Shown piece after piece: positions 30,518 to 37,735 of a DNA stretch of 58,721 nt. The notes under the pieces were generated by a model, which was given only the letters and a program-made list of their open reading frames with translations, ran no database searches and had not been told where the DNA came from. The DNA lies in the IMG/VR virus record IMGVR_UViG_3300017986_000023, positions 1 through 58,721 of that record. One strand, 5' to 3'. The translations under genes and the position numbers were made by a program. Numbering within the stretch: position 1 is the first letter of the stretch; the number at the start of each line of letters is the position of its first letter. The DNA is from a virus.

Positions 30518-31010
30518 TCGTCATCCCTTCTTTATTCTCTTCACCCGGTTTTGACTCCGGGTTTACTTCCCATGCCGCTTTCGCTTCAGGACCTATAAGA
30601 CCGTCATAAGGACACGGTGTGCCCGCATTCATCATGGCGTCAAAAACACGTCGGTCTTGACACATAACAGATACGGCTGCAACTTTCATACCCATGTCGT
30701 ACAAGGTCTTAGCATTTTTTAATCTTTCACAATTATCGTCCGTGATTTGTGTGCCTGTAGAGATACCCAAGATTTGAGTCTGTACAGCACCCGCAACACC
30801 AAACGTACATAGATCAGAGTTTGAAGTATTTATGGTAGGCGAGATCGCACTAGCAGGTGGTGACTTAAGTGTTGTCTCAGTTTTTCCCTCCGTTATTACC
30901 GTACTCGTTGTTACTGCTTCAGTTCGAATCACGTCATCTACTGGATCCTCTTGTGCAAAAATACTTGCAGAAAAAGTCAGTAAAAGACTAAAGAAAATTC
31001 CATAACGCAT
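30450..31010 (-). CDS. Exported protein with C-terminal membrane helix
   Basis: 186 residues. Signal peptide MRYGIFFSLLLTFSASIFA, a Thr/Ser-rich stretch (TEAVTTSTVITEGKTETTLK), a domain with four Cys (DLCTFGVAG, DDNCERL, VMCQD, TPCPYDG) and a hydrophobic C-terminus (LGGAGLVGLLALLLLL). GGGAG precedes the ATG, and a TATAAATA box lies 39 bases upstream, so this is the first gene of the late exported-protein operon. Confidence 0.7.
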   Translation of the reverse strand: MRYGIFFSLLLTFSASIFAQEDPVDDVIRTEAVTTSTVITEGKTETTLKSPPASAISPTINTSNSDLCTFGVAGAVQTQILGISTGTQITDDNCERLKNAKTLYDMGMKVAAVSVMCQDRRVFDAMMNAGTPCPYDGLIGPEAKAAWEVNPESKPGEENKEGMTNDTKTMLGGAGLVGLLALLLLL

Positions 31011-31048
31011 ATAAATATACTCCCGAAAATAATAATATATTACGAGAG

Positions 31049-31056
31049 TATTTATA
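31049..31056 (-). promoter_or_regulatory. T4-type late promoter box for the exported-protein operon
   Basis: TATAAATA on the minus strand, 39 bases before the ATG at 31010 and after the hairpin at 31075..31096. Ideal spacing for a late promoter. Confidence 0.7.
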
Positions 31057-31074
31057 CTAAATTAGATTGGAACT

Positions 31075-31096
31075 AAATACGCAAAAATGCGTATTT
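31075..31096 (-). terminator. Hairpin at the end of the accessory unit
   Basis: AAATACGCA-AAAA-TGCGTATTT, a 9-bp perfect stem at the stop codon of the 49-residue gene. The following minus-strand sequence (AGTTCC) lacks a T-run, so it is a weak terminator or an mRNA-end protector. Confidence 0.45.
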
Positions 31097-31245
31097 CAGA
31101 ACTCGGCGTAAGCCTCGTCCTCAGGATAGATGCGCAGATTGTCTGCGCGACCCATCTCTTCCAACACCATGAGAGTTTCGGCAAGATTGCCGATGTCGCC
31201 AGTAGCGACGAACTCACCAGTTTTTACGTTAACGATAATACCCAT
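31096..31245 (-). CDS. Microprotein, 49 residues
   Basis: MGIIVNVKTGEFVATGDIGN...YPEDEAYAEF, ATG 31243..31245 overlapping the stop of the HNH gene (TAATG). Acidic and compact, with a beta-hairpin followed by a helix (LAETLMVLEEMG). Unknown function. Confidence 0.65.
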   Translation of the reverse strand: MGIIVNVKTGEFVATGDIGNLAETLMVLEEMGRADNLRIYPEDEAYAEF

Positions 31246-31685
31246 TAAGCAACTCCTAAAGTTTTACGACCTGCGGTAGCGTAGTCACGTGAATCACGAG
31301 TCTTGATGGCGTGACAGCACTTACACAAGGTTTGAATATTGTCAGCAGTGTTGACAGACGGATCACCGTTGATGTGGTCAGCGTCTAACTGCCATTCGGG
31401 ATCGACGATGTTAGTGGTGCAAGTAAAGCCGAGTCGACCATCGACATTCTCACAGTAATCTTTACGGTGGATCTTGTATTCCCAGCCACCGAGACCGTGC
31501 TTGATTGAGTGGTGCTTGTTACAAGCGTAGCCTTCAGACTCAGGAAACTGTTCTTTCATCCACTTGGGACGCCGCCAGCGAATCTCGCCTCGCTTACCTG
31601 ACGGTTGAGCAGTACGACCACAACCAGGGACCGAGCAGATAGGACGCTCGCTCATGGGGGGAAGAGTTACAACGTTATCACACAT
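31245..31685 (-). CDS. HNH endonuclease
   Basis: 146 residues. N-terminal zinc site (CSVPGCGR; a second pair from CKCCH), then the HNH core DADHINGDPSVNTADNIQTL. The His-Asn-His layout (DH..N...N.Q.LC..CH..KT) is complete. Such stand-alone HNH proteins can be homing nucleases or packaging-associated; no mobile-element boundary is visible. Start ATG 31685 is chosen because GAGG is 7 bases upstream. Confidence 0.85.
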   Translation of the reverse strand: MCDNVVTLPPMSERPICSVPGCGRTAQPSGKRGEIRWRRPKWMKEQFPESEGYACNKHHSIKHGLGGWEYKIHRKDYCENVDGRLGFTCTTNIVDPEWQLDADHINGDPSVNTADNIQTLCKCCHAIKTRDSRDYATAGRKTLGVA

Positions 31686-31687
31686 AA

Positions 31688-31864
31688 TCAAACCTCAACA
31701 AAGGCGTAAGCAGGAACATCAAACTCAGCTTCGAACATACCGATTTCGTCGAAACCGTAAAGAACGTATCCTTTCATGGGATCACCACCTTTCTCAAAAA
31801 CAACCAACTCGTGACCGTCAGGAATACGAGCGATGGGACCAGGACCAATCTCAACCATAATCAT
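31688..31864 (-). CDS. Small protein, 58 residues
   Basis: MIMVEIGPGPIARIPDGHEL... beta-rich, with DEIGMFEAEFDVPAYAF near the end. It is first behind the early promoter at 31898..31926 with GGAGAG as ribosome site. Function unknown. Confidence 0.65.
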   Translation of the reverse strand: MIMVEIGPGPIARIPDGHELVVFEKGGDPMKGYVLYGFDEIGMFEAEFDVPAYAFVEV

Positions 31865-31897
31865 AACAACTCTCCTCTCTCTCTCAATTACAGGGTA

Positions 31898-31965
31898 ATT
31901 GTCTCATGATTTCGGAACATCGTCAACACTTTTTTGAGGTTTTTTTAGACTTTTTTGTTATAAGA
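31898..31965 (-). promoter_or_regulatory. Early sigma70-type promoter with dyad and A-tracts
   Basis: TTGACG (31921..31926), 17 bases, GACAAT (31898..31903). AATTAC/GTAATT (31887..31901) again overlaps the -10 and start. Runs of A (AAAAAAGTCTAAAAAAACC) lie upstream. Confidence 0.78.
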
Positions 31966-31982
31966 ACATAACGGAAAAGCAT

Positions 31983-32007
31983 AAAAAAAGGGAGCCTTGC
32001 GGCTCCC
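31983..32007 (-). terminator. Rho-independent terminator
   Basis: GGGAGCC-GCAA-GGCTCCC followed by seven T on the minus strand. It ends the DUF932 gene and insulates it from the promoter at 31898. Confidence 0.92.
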
Positions 32008-32016
32008 GATCGGACC

Positions 32017-32964
32017 TTATGCCGCCATTTCGACGGCTAGATTCATGGCTTTGACCTTCTTAGCCTGATTTGACCCGAACCAAGCGGACTGCATACGAGT
32101 GTCAGCAGATCGACCCAGCTTGTGGTCAGTCAGGTAGGTCACCGCATTCACGGCATTCCACCAAGTACCCATCGCCATGTCAGCACCAGGCTGAGTCTCA
32201 AGCACGTCGAAGGCTTGCTTCGCGGTACGGCTCAGATCAGCGTACTGGTCAACACCACGATTCTTAGAGTTAGCAACAGGGAAGACTTCGTTGAGGTAGA
32301 TAACAACGTCCTCAGTCTTCGCAGGTCGCTTAGCCAAGAAGCGAGCCATCTCTTTGTACTGAGCGAACTTCTCGTGGGCGATACCCAGTTGCTCTTTCAC
32401 CATGTCAGGATTGAACGCTCGACGGTGGTTCAGAGAAACTTCGTTCTTCGCCGTCTGGCTCAGTGACAAAGTGAGCGTGTTGTTGCACACCACACGGATG
32501 GGAGTGAAACGCACGTTCAGCGACTTGCCGTATTGATGCGGGTTAGAGAACAGCAGGTACGAATCGACCTGGTCGTCACCCAACACGTCAAACGACTCGT
32601 TGACTTTCGCTAGAGCCCAGACGATCTTGCCGTCAGCCAGCGAGCCAGCGGTGTGCATCTCCATGTCACCAGCCGCGCAGTACTCATTGAAGAAATCAAA
32701 CGCTTCAACGTTCTGCACAGGCTCCCAGTTGTCACCAACAAAGGGCGCGAGTACACGATTATCAGTAGAGCGAATCAGCGCAGAAGCACCAGTTTCGACC
32801 TCTTCACCATTGACAGTTGCAAACGTGGGAGCTTTCTTGACTTCCCAGTCACAGCCAGCCTTTTGCATCATCTGACGCGGAGACAGATCAGCGGGGACTT
32901 TCGTACCAAGACCGTGCCAAGGGACTTCGCCCGCGTATGCCATCGTTTCTACCATATGTGCCAT
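32017..32964 (-). CDS. DUF932 family protein
   Basis: 315 residues. It begins MAHMVETMAYAGEVPWHGLG, and the patterns CDWEVKKAP, LIRSTDNRVLA, FNEYCAAGDMEMHTAGSLADG, FTPIRVVCNNTL and LNEVFP are those of DUF932 (phage/plasmid TIGR03299-type proteins). The biochemical role is unknown; family members are common on phages and plasmids. It is a one-gene unit: early promoter at 33002..33030 and its own terminator. Confidence 0.9.
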   Translation of the reverse strand: MAHMVETMAYAGEVPWHGLGTKVPADLSPRQMMQKAGCDWEVKKAPTFATVNGEEVETGASALIRSTDNRVLAPFVGDNWEPVQNVEAFDFFNEYCAAGDMEMHTAGSLADGKIVWALAKVNESFDVLGDDQVDSYLLFSNPHQYGKSLNVRFTPIRVVCNNTLTLSLSQTAKNEVSLNHRRAFNPDMVKEQLGIAHEKFAQYKEMARFLAKRPAKTEDVVIYLNEVFPVANSKNRGVDQYADLSRTAKQAFDVLETQPGADMAMGTWWNAVNAVTYLTDHKLGRSADTRMQSAWFGSNQAKKVKAMNLAVEMAA

Positions 32965-33001
32965 AATGTTTTCCTCACAGTTAATCTCAAACTACTTAAG
33001 T

Positions 33002-33050
33002 AGTATACGATATTTTTAAAACGAATTCAACCTTTTTTTAGAACATTTTG
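33002..33050 (-). promoter_or_regulatory. Early sigma70-type promoter with perfect palindrome
   Basis: TTGAAT (33025..33030), 17 bases, TATACT (33002..33007). The start region is a perfect 14-base palindrome ACTACTTAAGTAGT (32991..33004) that overlaps the -10. A-runs lie upstream. Confidence 0.75.
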
Positions 33051-34412
33051 CTATATTGCAAGCAGTTCCTTATACTTCTCAAGCGACATCGATCCCATCT
33101 TGCGATTATGCTCGGTGCTAATCATCGCCAGATTATCATAGGTCGTAAGACCGCCATTGGCATGAGAGATGATGTGCCCGCCTTGAGCATCATGCATGGT
33201 CAGAGGCTTACCGTCAACTGCACACTTGAAGCCTTGTTCAGCAAGTCGAGCCTCACGCCACTCGCGAGGAAAGAGTCGCTTCGGATCTTTCAGAGTGACA
33301 AGCGAGGTCATATCGATTCGCTCGATTAACCACATCAACGTGGTGAAGATTGCTTCACGATTTCGCTGTGACTTGCCATGCTCGCCGAGAGAATCATTGA
33401 ACTGCTGACCTCTAGTTTTATTTGCATCAAACGGCGAGGCTTCTTGCAGTGCTGGCTCTTGACTGTCATAGGGCTTGAAGAACTCAGCGGCTTGTTGAGC
33501 AACTGTCAGATAGAACTGCTCATTGTCATTGATTTTGAACGTGCCATACTCTTGCTCCATGTACATCCAAATACGAGTGAAGAGTGAAAACTCTTTCCCA
33601 CTGAGTGCTGAGGTGTTATAACGCTTTCGGATAACAGCCATGTCTTCAAGAAAGTTAAGACACTTGGTGACCTTAGCAGTCAACTTCTTAACTTCTTCTT
33701 GACTCAGATTTGACTCGTACATTTCTTCAAGGGCTAGATCGTCAGACCGTCCCAGACCACCACCATCATAGTAGCGATAGTAGATGCGGGCTACAATCTC
33801 ATCGATTCGAAGCCGCTTGTTGTCGAACTGCAAGTTGATAAAGTTGCGAGGCTTGCCCTCACGTTGCGTGTACTCAAAGAGGCTGTGATACTTATTGTTG
33901 ACACGAGCAACTGGACGCACCATCTCACGAATCGCATTCGCAATCGGAATGTTGCCGTACGAGTTAAGCATCTCTTGATGGTTCACGTCGGTCGTCTTAT
34001 TGAGCGAACGGAAGATATAGCCAATGTCCCACACTTTCAGACTCGTGTAAATGCAGAAAGTAAGCTCCGTGTTCAGAAACATTTTTTTCTCTTCTTGAGT
34101 CAAGTCACGATAGAACTTGCCATCCACACGAAACTCGTCATTATAAAAAGCCTTGATATAACGCTTACGATGACCACCATCGATGCTCTCGTACTTAAAG
34201 TCATCGCGCCAGACTTCGTGCAGGGTGATCTGACCGAGATCAATGCCTCGCAGTATCGAGCCAATGATTCCTTGGGCTTTCGTTTCGCGACTACCACTCT
34301 CAAGCGTCAGTTCGGTATCAAGACGTTGACCCACGGGCTGAACGTCGATGTTACGATAATACTCCTCGAGAAAATCGCGGATCGTCATTTGTTGCTTGTA
34401 ATACTTGTACAC
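33051..34412 (-). CDS. DUF262 (ParB/GmrS-like) protein with C-terminal HNH
   Basis: 453 residues. N-terminal DUF262 region with ESIDGGHRKRYIKAF (about 73-87), the DGxxR motif of the ParB/sulfiredoxin-like nuclease fold. A long helical middle follows, then a C-terminal HNH nuclease: FKCAVDGKPL, GGHIISHANGGLTTYDNLAMIS, EHNRKMGS (about 405-442). This is the layout of GmrSD-type type IV restriction enzymes, which cut modified DNA, here on a phage. It might attack host or rival-phage DNA. It lies behind the membrane-protein gene (one-base overlap). Confidence 0.8.
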   Translation of the reverse strand: MYKYYKQQMTIRDFLEEYYRNIDVQPVGQRLDTELTLESGSRETKAQGIIGSILRGIDLGQITLHEVWRDDFKYESIDGGHRKRYIKAFYNDEFRVDGKFYRDLTQEEKKMFLNTELTFCIYTSLKVWDIGYIFRSLNKTTDVNHQEMLNSYGNIPIANAIREMVRPVARVNNKYHSLFEYTQREGKPRNFINLQFDNKRLRIDEIVARIYYRYYDGGGLGRSDDLALEEMYESNLSQEEVKKLTAKVTKCLNFLEDMAVIRKRYNTSALSGKEFSLFTRIWMYMEQEYGTFKINDNEQFYLTVAQQAAEFFKPYDSQEPALQEASPFDANKTRGQQFNDSLGEHGKSQRNREAIFTTLMWLIERIDMTSLVTLKDPKRLFPREWREARLAEQGFKCAVDGKPLTMHDAQGGHIISHANGGLTTYDNLAMISTEHNRKMGSMSLEKYKELLAI

Positions 34413-34714
34413 TACATTTCCCTCAGTAAGGTTACTGCTAACATGAAACCAGATATTGCATTCAACATGATCAACGCTCGATCACGCCAGATGATCGACA
34501 CCCATGTCCACAACAGAATGCCTAAGAAGCCGAACATCAAATCATACATTCGATACTCGACACCTGCGGATCGCATTGCAAGTGAAATTAAAATTAAAAA
34601 CGATGCTACCCACTTGAGATACCAATCGAAGTTATCAGGATACCAGTTGCGATCTGGTTTCGTGCGTCCTTCTGCACGAACCATAGGATCACCTTTTGCT
34701 TTGGGAGGAGTCAT
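34412..34714 (-). CDS. Three-helix membrane protein
   Basis: 100 residues. A basic N-terminus (RAEGRTKPDRNWYPDN), then three hydrophobic segments (about 30-46, 56-73, 80-96). The pattern NWYPDNFDWYLKW followed by YDL.FG..GI.LW.WVSI.W.DRALI recurs in T4-like cyanophages as an unknown (I recall DUF6552, unchecked). Overlaps its upstream neighbour by ATGA. Confidence 0.65.
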   Translation of the reverse strand: MTPPKAKGDPMVRAEGRTKPDRNWYPDNFDWYLKWVASFLILISLAMRSAGVEYRMYDLMFGFLGILLWTWVSIIWRDRALIMLNAISGFMLAVTLLREM

Positions 34715-35310
34715 AGCTTGTCTCGCATTTTACTCATGCGGTCACGAGCCGCTTTCCATTGTTCGAACGTGAGTGGCTTACGTGCTTCGCCACATGCTAA
34801 TTTAGCTTTCTTGAATTCTGCTTTCAGAATAGAAGCCGCCTCACGACCCATGAATCGGGACACCATCTTCAGCAAGCACTGACGGAACGAACGACCGTGG
34901 TGCATATGACCCAGACAGTGAGTCAACTCGTGAAGAAGAGTGTAGACGTTGAGACCGACTTTCAAATCGAGAGTGACGGTATGACCGTTAGTATGACCAG
35001 CAGTCCCTCGACCAGACGACCGTTGCTTGGCGATAATCGCAGGGTTAGAGGCAAAGATGCGAGTCACATCTCGATTGAAGCCTTCTGCCCACAGCTTTGA
35101 CCAAGTCTTAGATTTGTAGATTCTCTTGGCGAACTTTTGAGCCTCAGCCAAGTCTTTGAATTCAGGCGTATCAAACTGACTCAGAAATGCCCACTCAGCG
35201 CGGTACGTTTTCAGGCGCTCGCTGTCTTGAGAACGATTCGCACCACGGTTCTGCTTCTTCTCGTGCTTCAGCAGATAGGTCTTATATTCGATTTCGTCAT
35301 ATGTACTCAT
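34711..35310 (-). CDS. Putative metallopeptidase (SprT-like HExxH)
   Basis: 199 residues, start ATG 35310 because GAGGAG sits 6 bases upstream. HELTHCLGHMHHGRSF (about 131-146) has the zinc HExxH with a third His/Asp ten or so residues on. Could be a SprT/WLM-like protease or a structural relic; substrate unknown. First gene behind the early promoter at 35339..35367. Confidence 0.65.
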   Translation of the reverse strand: MSTYDEIEYKTYLLKHEKKQNRGANRSQDSERLKTYRAEWAFLSQFDTPEFKDLAEAQKFAKRIYKSKTWSKLWAEGFNRDVTRIFASNPAIIAKQRSSGRGTAGHTNGHTVTLDLKVGLNVYTLLHELTHCLGHMHHGRSFRQCLLKMVSRFMGREAASILKAEFKKAKLACGEARKPLTFEQWKAARDRMSKMRDKL

Positions 35311-35338
35311 AAAAAACTCCTCTCTCAACTACAATACT

Positions 35339-35420
35339 ATCCTATCATAGTCGGAAGAGGAGTTCAAGCGTTTTTTGCGATGTTCTTAGAATATTTTGTT
35401 ATATGCTTAGAACATTCCGG
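35339..35420 (-). promoter_or_regulatory. Early sigma70-type promoter
   Basis: TTGAAC (35362..35367), 17 bases, TAGGAT (35339..35344), then AGTATTGTAGTTGAGAGAGGAG. Related to the other early promoters, but the inverted repeat is imperfect (ACTAC.ATACTAT). Confidence 0.68.
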
Positions 35421-35424
35421 AATA

Positions 35425-35847
35425 TCAGTCGCACCAAGACTCTTTGGTGCCACCGTCATAAGGCTTCGCTAGTCCACGGTCGATCTGCATCTGAGCGAAG
35501 TTCTCGCCATTTACCATCACAATACCGTTGAAGCGACCGCCGTATTTGTCCCACTGAACGACTTCGATCTGGACCGTGTCGCCAACTGAGATGACAGACT
35601 TAGCGAATTCAGTCGCCTTAGCACCCAGTTCAGCCTCAACCTCACACTGCGCACGACCACCTTTCTCGGGCGTATCGATGCCCATAATTCGAACGCCCAT
35701 GGTGTCACCAAGTTCAGGCAGAACCCAGTCGCTCACATCTACGCGAATCGTGTCGCCATCCGTGACCTTCGTGACCACCATGTCATAGGGTTCTGCTTGT
35801 GCAGATACAGCACCCGTCAAAAGTAGTGCGCCAATAATCCTTTTCAT
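35425..35847 (-). CDS. Exported staphylococcal-nuclease-like protein
   Basis: 140 residues. Signal peptide MKRIIGALLLTGAVSAQA, then the thermonuclease fold: VTDGDTIRV (D30, D32), VRIMGIDTPE (R53, D58, E61) and KYGGRF (R105), matching the catalytic Arg-Glu-Arg of SNase. It should act in the periplasm or outside, degrading DNA or RNA that enters or leaves the cell. Ends with SWCD plus an earlier QCEVE Cys, a possible disulfide. Confidence 0.88.
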   Translation of the reverse strand: MKRIIGALLLTGAVSAQAEPYDMVVTKVTDGDTIRVDVSDWVLPELGDTMGVRIMGIDTPEKGGRAQCEVEAELGAKATEFAKSVISVGDTVQIEVVQWDKYGGRFNGIVMVNGENFAQMQIDRGLAKPYDGGTKESWCD

Positions 35848-36062
35848 ACGTTGTTTTCCTTAATTGCTTGAAGTTCTTTTTTGGTTAGATCGCGGAACTT
35901 TCTACGAGACGGAGACCAACACTTGCTGGGCGTTTTGAACCGATGCTCTTTCATTGAACCGCGGGGAACATAGCCGAGTAACGTTCGACCATTGGTAATA
36001 TATATGTGATTCGGAGTATTGTCCGACCACTCAGTTATCTCTTGCCGATATCTCTCTGCCAT
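35844..36062 (-). CDS. Small basic protein, 72 residues
   Basis: MAERYRQEITEWSDNTPNHIY..., basic C-terminus (CWSPSRRKFRDLTKKELQ). It overlaps the exported nuclease by four bases and the upstream gene by 32. Unknown function. Confidence 0.6.
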   Translation of the reverse strand: MAERYRQEITEWSDNTPNHIYITNGRTLLGYVPRGSMKEHRFKTPSKCWSPSRRKFRDLTKKELQAIKENNV

Positions 36063-36483
36063 AATCTACTTCCTCAATCAACACACGACCTTCGATGTAA
36101 TACTTCGGATACAGTTCGTCCCAACCTTCATCGTACAGACACATGTACCCATCTTCACTCAGACGTTCATCAAGTTCTTCCTCTTCATGAACGTTGTTAA
36201 AGCCCTCGTAAGTAAAGCCTTGATAGCCTTCTTCGATATCATCAGTTGGCTCGACGTTGGTGAAGTATGAAAAGTCGAGCAGTCTGTTAGGACTTTCAGA
36301 TTTCAAATGAGACTCAAGCAAATTTACTTCAGACTCATTATCGATTCTAACACAAACGCCACCCGCTTGCAATACGTTCTCGATCAGAACGTATCGGTTT
36401 TCTTTATTAAAACAAAGAAACTCTGCAAGCGACTTTTTATAAATCGGCCGAATCTCATACTTCTTACCAACTTCGATCTTCAC
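36031..36483 (-). CDS. Uncharacterised protein, 150 residues
   Basis: The likely start is GTG 36483, overlapping the upstream TGA (GTGA); the open frame extends to 36540 without an ATG. KIEVGKKYEIRPIY begins a beta-rich half; the second half is acidic (RLSEDGYMCLYDEGWDELYP). Some resemblance in the acidic part to the 177-residue protein at 7295..7828. No known family. Confidence 0.6.
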   Translation of the reverse strand: MKIEVGKKYEIRPIYKKSLAEFLCFNKENRYVLIENVLQAGGVCVRIDNESEVNLLESHLKSESPNRLLDFSYFTNVEPTDDIEEGYQGFTYEGFNNVHEEEELDERLSEDGYMCLYDEGWDELYPKYYIEGRVLIEEVDYGREISARDN

Positions 36484-36632
36484 AGCATCGACACCCTTTT
36501 CTCTAGAATTTTGATCTCGCGATCTTTCCGCTTTTGCCACGCTTCTTGAGTGCGACCATTCTTCTCAAAGAACTTAGACTCTTTGAGACGAGCAAGAGCG
36601 CCTTCGCGCCTATTCCGAAGATTCTTCTTCAT
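36480..36632 (-). CDS. Small basic protein, 50 residues
   Basis: MKKNLRNRREGALARLKESK..., ATG 36630..36632, stop 36480..36482. Strongly basic and helical; could bind nucleic acid. GGAGAAATGTGAGT precedes it. Coupled to both neighbours. Confidence 0.6.
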   Translation of the reverse strand: MKKNLRNRREGALARLKESKFFEKNGRTQEAWQKRKDREIKILEKRVSML

Positions 36633-36735
36633 ACTCACATTTCTCCTTTACGTAAGGACATTCGTTGGTACGGTTTGGCATTTCTACCTCAACGTACGTC
36701 ATCCATCCAGCCAAAACAATCACTGCTACCCACAT
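36610..36735 (-). CDS. Membrane microprotein, 41 residues
   Basis: MWVAVIVLAGWMTYVEVEMP..., one hydrophobic helix then an acidic tail with two Cys (NECPYVKEKCEYEEE). ATG 36733..36735 overlaps the upstream TAA (TAATG). Confidence 0.6.
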   Translation of the reverse strand: MWVAVIVLAGWMTYVEVEMPNRTNECPYVKEKCEYEEESSE

Positions 36736-37067
36736 TACTTACCCATCTCCGAAATTTCAGTTGCGTGTTTGGGATTGGTCACGGGTACCGCGTTAGACTT
36801 GTGCATCGTTGCGATGCCGATTACGTAGTCTCCCGTGTACTTTTGACTCTCGACCTTGTTGCCACTTCCAAGCGAGCGTCCAGCAGTGTCAGTCCGACTT
36901 GGGTATTGCTTTGCTTCTGCACGGCGAACATCTGCGTACGTCGGTTGCTTTGCTGTTGGCATCTCTGTAAATTTCGGTGGCGTGTATTTGCCATAGACTT
37001 CTCCCTTCGGTTTAGATTTTTTTCTTCGACGACCAGCATAGTCGTGGTTTAACGAATAGTATCGCAT
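36735..37067 (-). CDS. Conserved T4-like phage protein, 110 residues
   Basis: ATG 37067 with AAGGATAAG upstream. MRYYSLNHDYAGRRRKKSKP followed by KGEVYGKYTPPKF is a beginning I recall from many T4-like cyanophages. Basic and likely disordered. The conserved 'YGxYTPPKF' suggests a binding peptide. Confidence 0.65.
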   Translation of the reverse strand: MRYYSLNHDYAGRRRKKSKPKGEVYGKYTPPKFTEMPTAKQPTYADVRRAEAKQYPSRTDTAGRSLGSGNKVESQKYTGDYVIGIATMHKSNAVPVTNPKHATEISEMGK

Positions 37068-37071
37068 CAAC

Positions 37072-37206
37072 TTATCCTTCGTTTTCTAAATCCCACACAC
37101 AGCGAACGGGCTCTCTAGATTTTGACTGAGTAAATCTAGTAGGCTCGTCCTCTGAATTAGAACCCCGCAAGACGGTGATTAACTTTAGAATGCTTTTCTT
37201 CATCAT
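37072..37206 (-). CDS. Microprotein, 44 residues
   Basis: MMKKSILKLITVLRGSNSED... ending REPVRCVWDLENEG. ATG 37204..37206 lies inside the end of the oxidase gene in another frame; stop at 37072..37074. The Arg-Cys-Val-Trp ending looks conserved, but function is unknown. Confidence 0.55.
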   Translation of the reverse strand: MMKKSILKLITVLRGSNSEDEPTRFTQSKSREPVRCVWDLENEG

Positions 37207-37723
37207 TTCGTACATGATAGATCATATCTCTGAGAGTCGCTCCCTCTGGCATATCGTAGTAATCTATTGCCAGTTGCGGAGCAGGTACATTTTCTATCGT
37301 CCCCGCATCGATAAGTTCAAGGTATTCAGTGTAAGACCTGACGGCTTCTTCTTCGAAGTAAGCGATCATTTTGTGTGCTGTATTAGGAGTTATTAGATAC
37401 AGCACCAGATAAAAATGCCAAAAGATAAACTGTGCGAGCAAAACCAATCCTCGCTCAAACGCATTTGGCTTTGCTATCTCGATAAAGAACATCAAGTGCA
37501 TTCGTTCATTTTCAGCCTCGGCTAGCAGTTCTCGTATCGTGGGACCGTAGCCAGTTTTCATTTTACGCAAACTGCGTAAGTGAATCATCATGCCAGCAAC
37601 CATCCCCGGCACACCTGCAATTGTTTCAAGAACAACAGCACGATGACCATACCTTTTGGCAAAGAATGTATCCGCAATGAAGCGAAAGAACTTGGTCATC
37701 GATTTTGCAAAAGCATTTCTCAT
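37157..37723 (-). CDS. aox: Alternative oxidase (ubiquinol terminal oxidase)
   Basis: 188 residues. Diiron ligands present: E33 (LETIAGVPG), E73 and H76 (NERMH), a Glu in FEEEA (124-126), E175 and H178 (DEEKH). Two helices (about 94-112 and the MVAGMMIH region) can lie in the membrane face. Motifs NVPAPQLAIDYY and GATLRDMIYHVRNDE are of the mitochondrial/proteobacterial AOX type, not the cyanobacterial PTOX type. It passes electrons from ubiquinol to oxygen without proton pumping. It lacks the long N-terminal extension of eukaryotic AOX. A phage-encoded AOX could ease respiratory over-reduction during infection. Confidence 0.92.
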   Translation of the reverse strand: MRNAFAKSMTKFFRFIADTFFAKRYGHRAVVLETIAGVPGMVAGMMIHLRSLRKMKTGYGPTIRELLAEAENERMHLMFFIEIAKPNAFERGLVLLAQFIFWHFYLVLYLITPNTAHKMIAYFEEEAVRSYTEYLELIDAGTIENVPAPQLAIDYYDMPEGATLRDMIYHVRNDEEKHSKVNHRLAGF

Positions 37724-37735
37724 TCAGCCATTATC

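Noticed and set aside
31010-31017. TATAAATA on the plus strand
   Set aside because: No plus-strand gene follows; the octamer lies at the start of an exported-protein gene on the other strand and is likely chance.
33864-34772. Long plus-strand open frame of 302 codons
   Set aside because: It lies opposite the well-supported DUF262-HNH, membrane-protein and metallopeptidase genes, with no ribosome site and a product with no recognisable features.
37157-37723. Plastoquinol terminal oxidase (PTOX) as in cyanophages
   Set aside because: The NVPAP and GATLRD..VRNDEEKH signatures and length fit the proteobacterial AOX type better, and no other cyanophage-specific photosynthesis gene is present.
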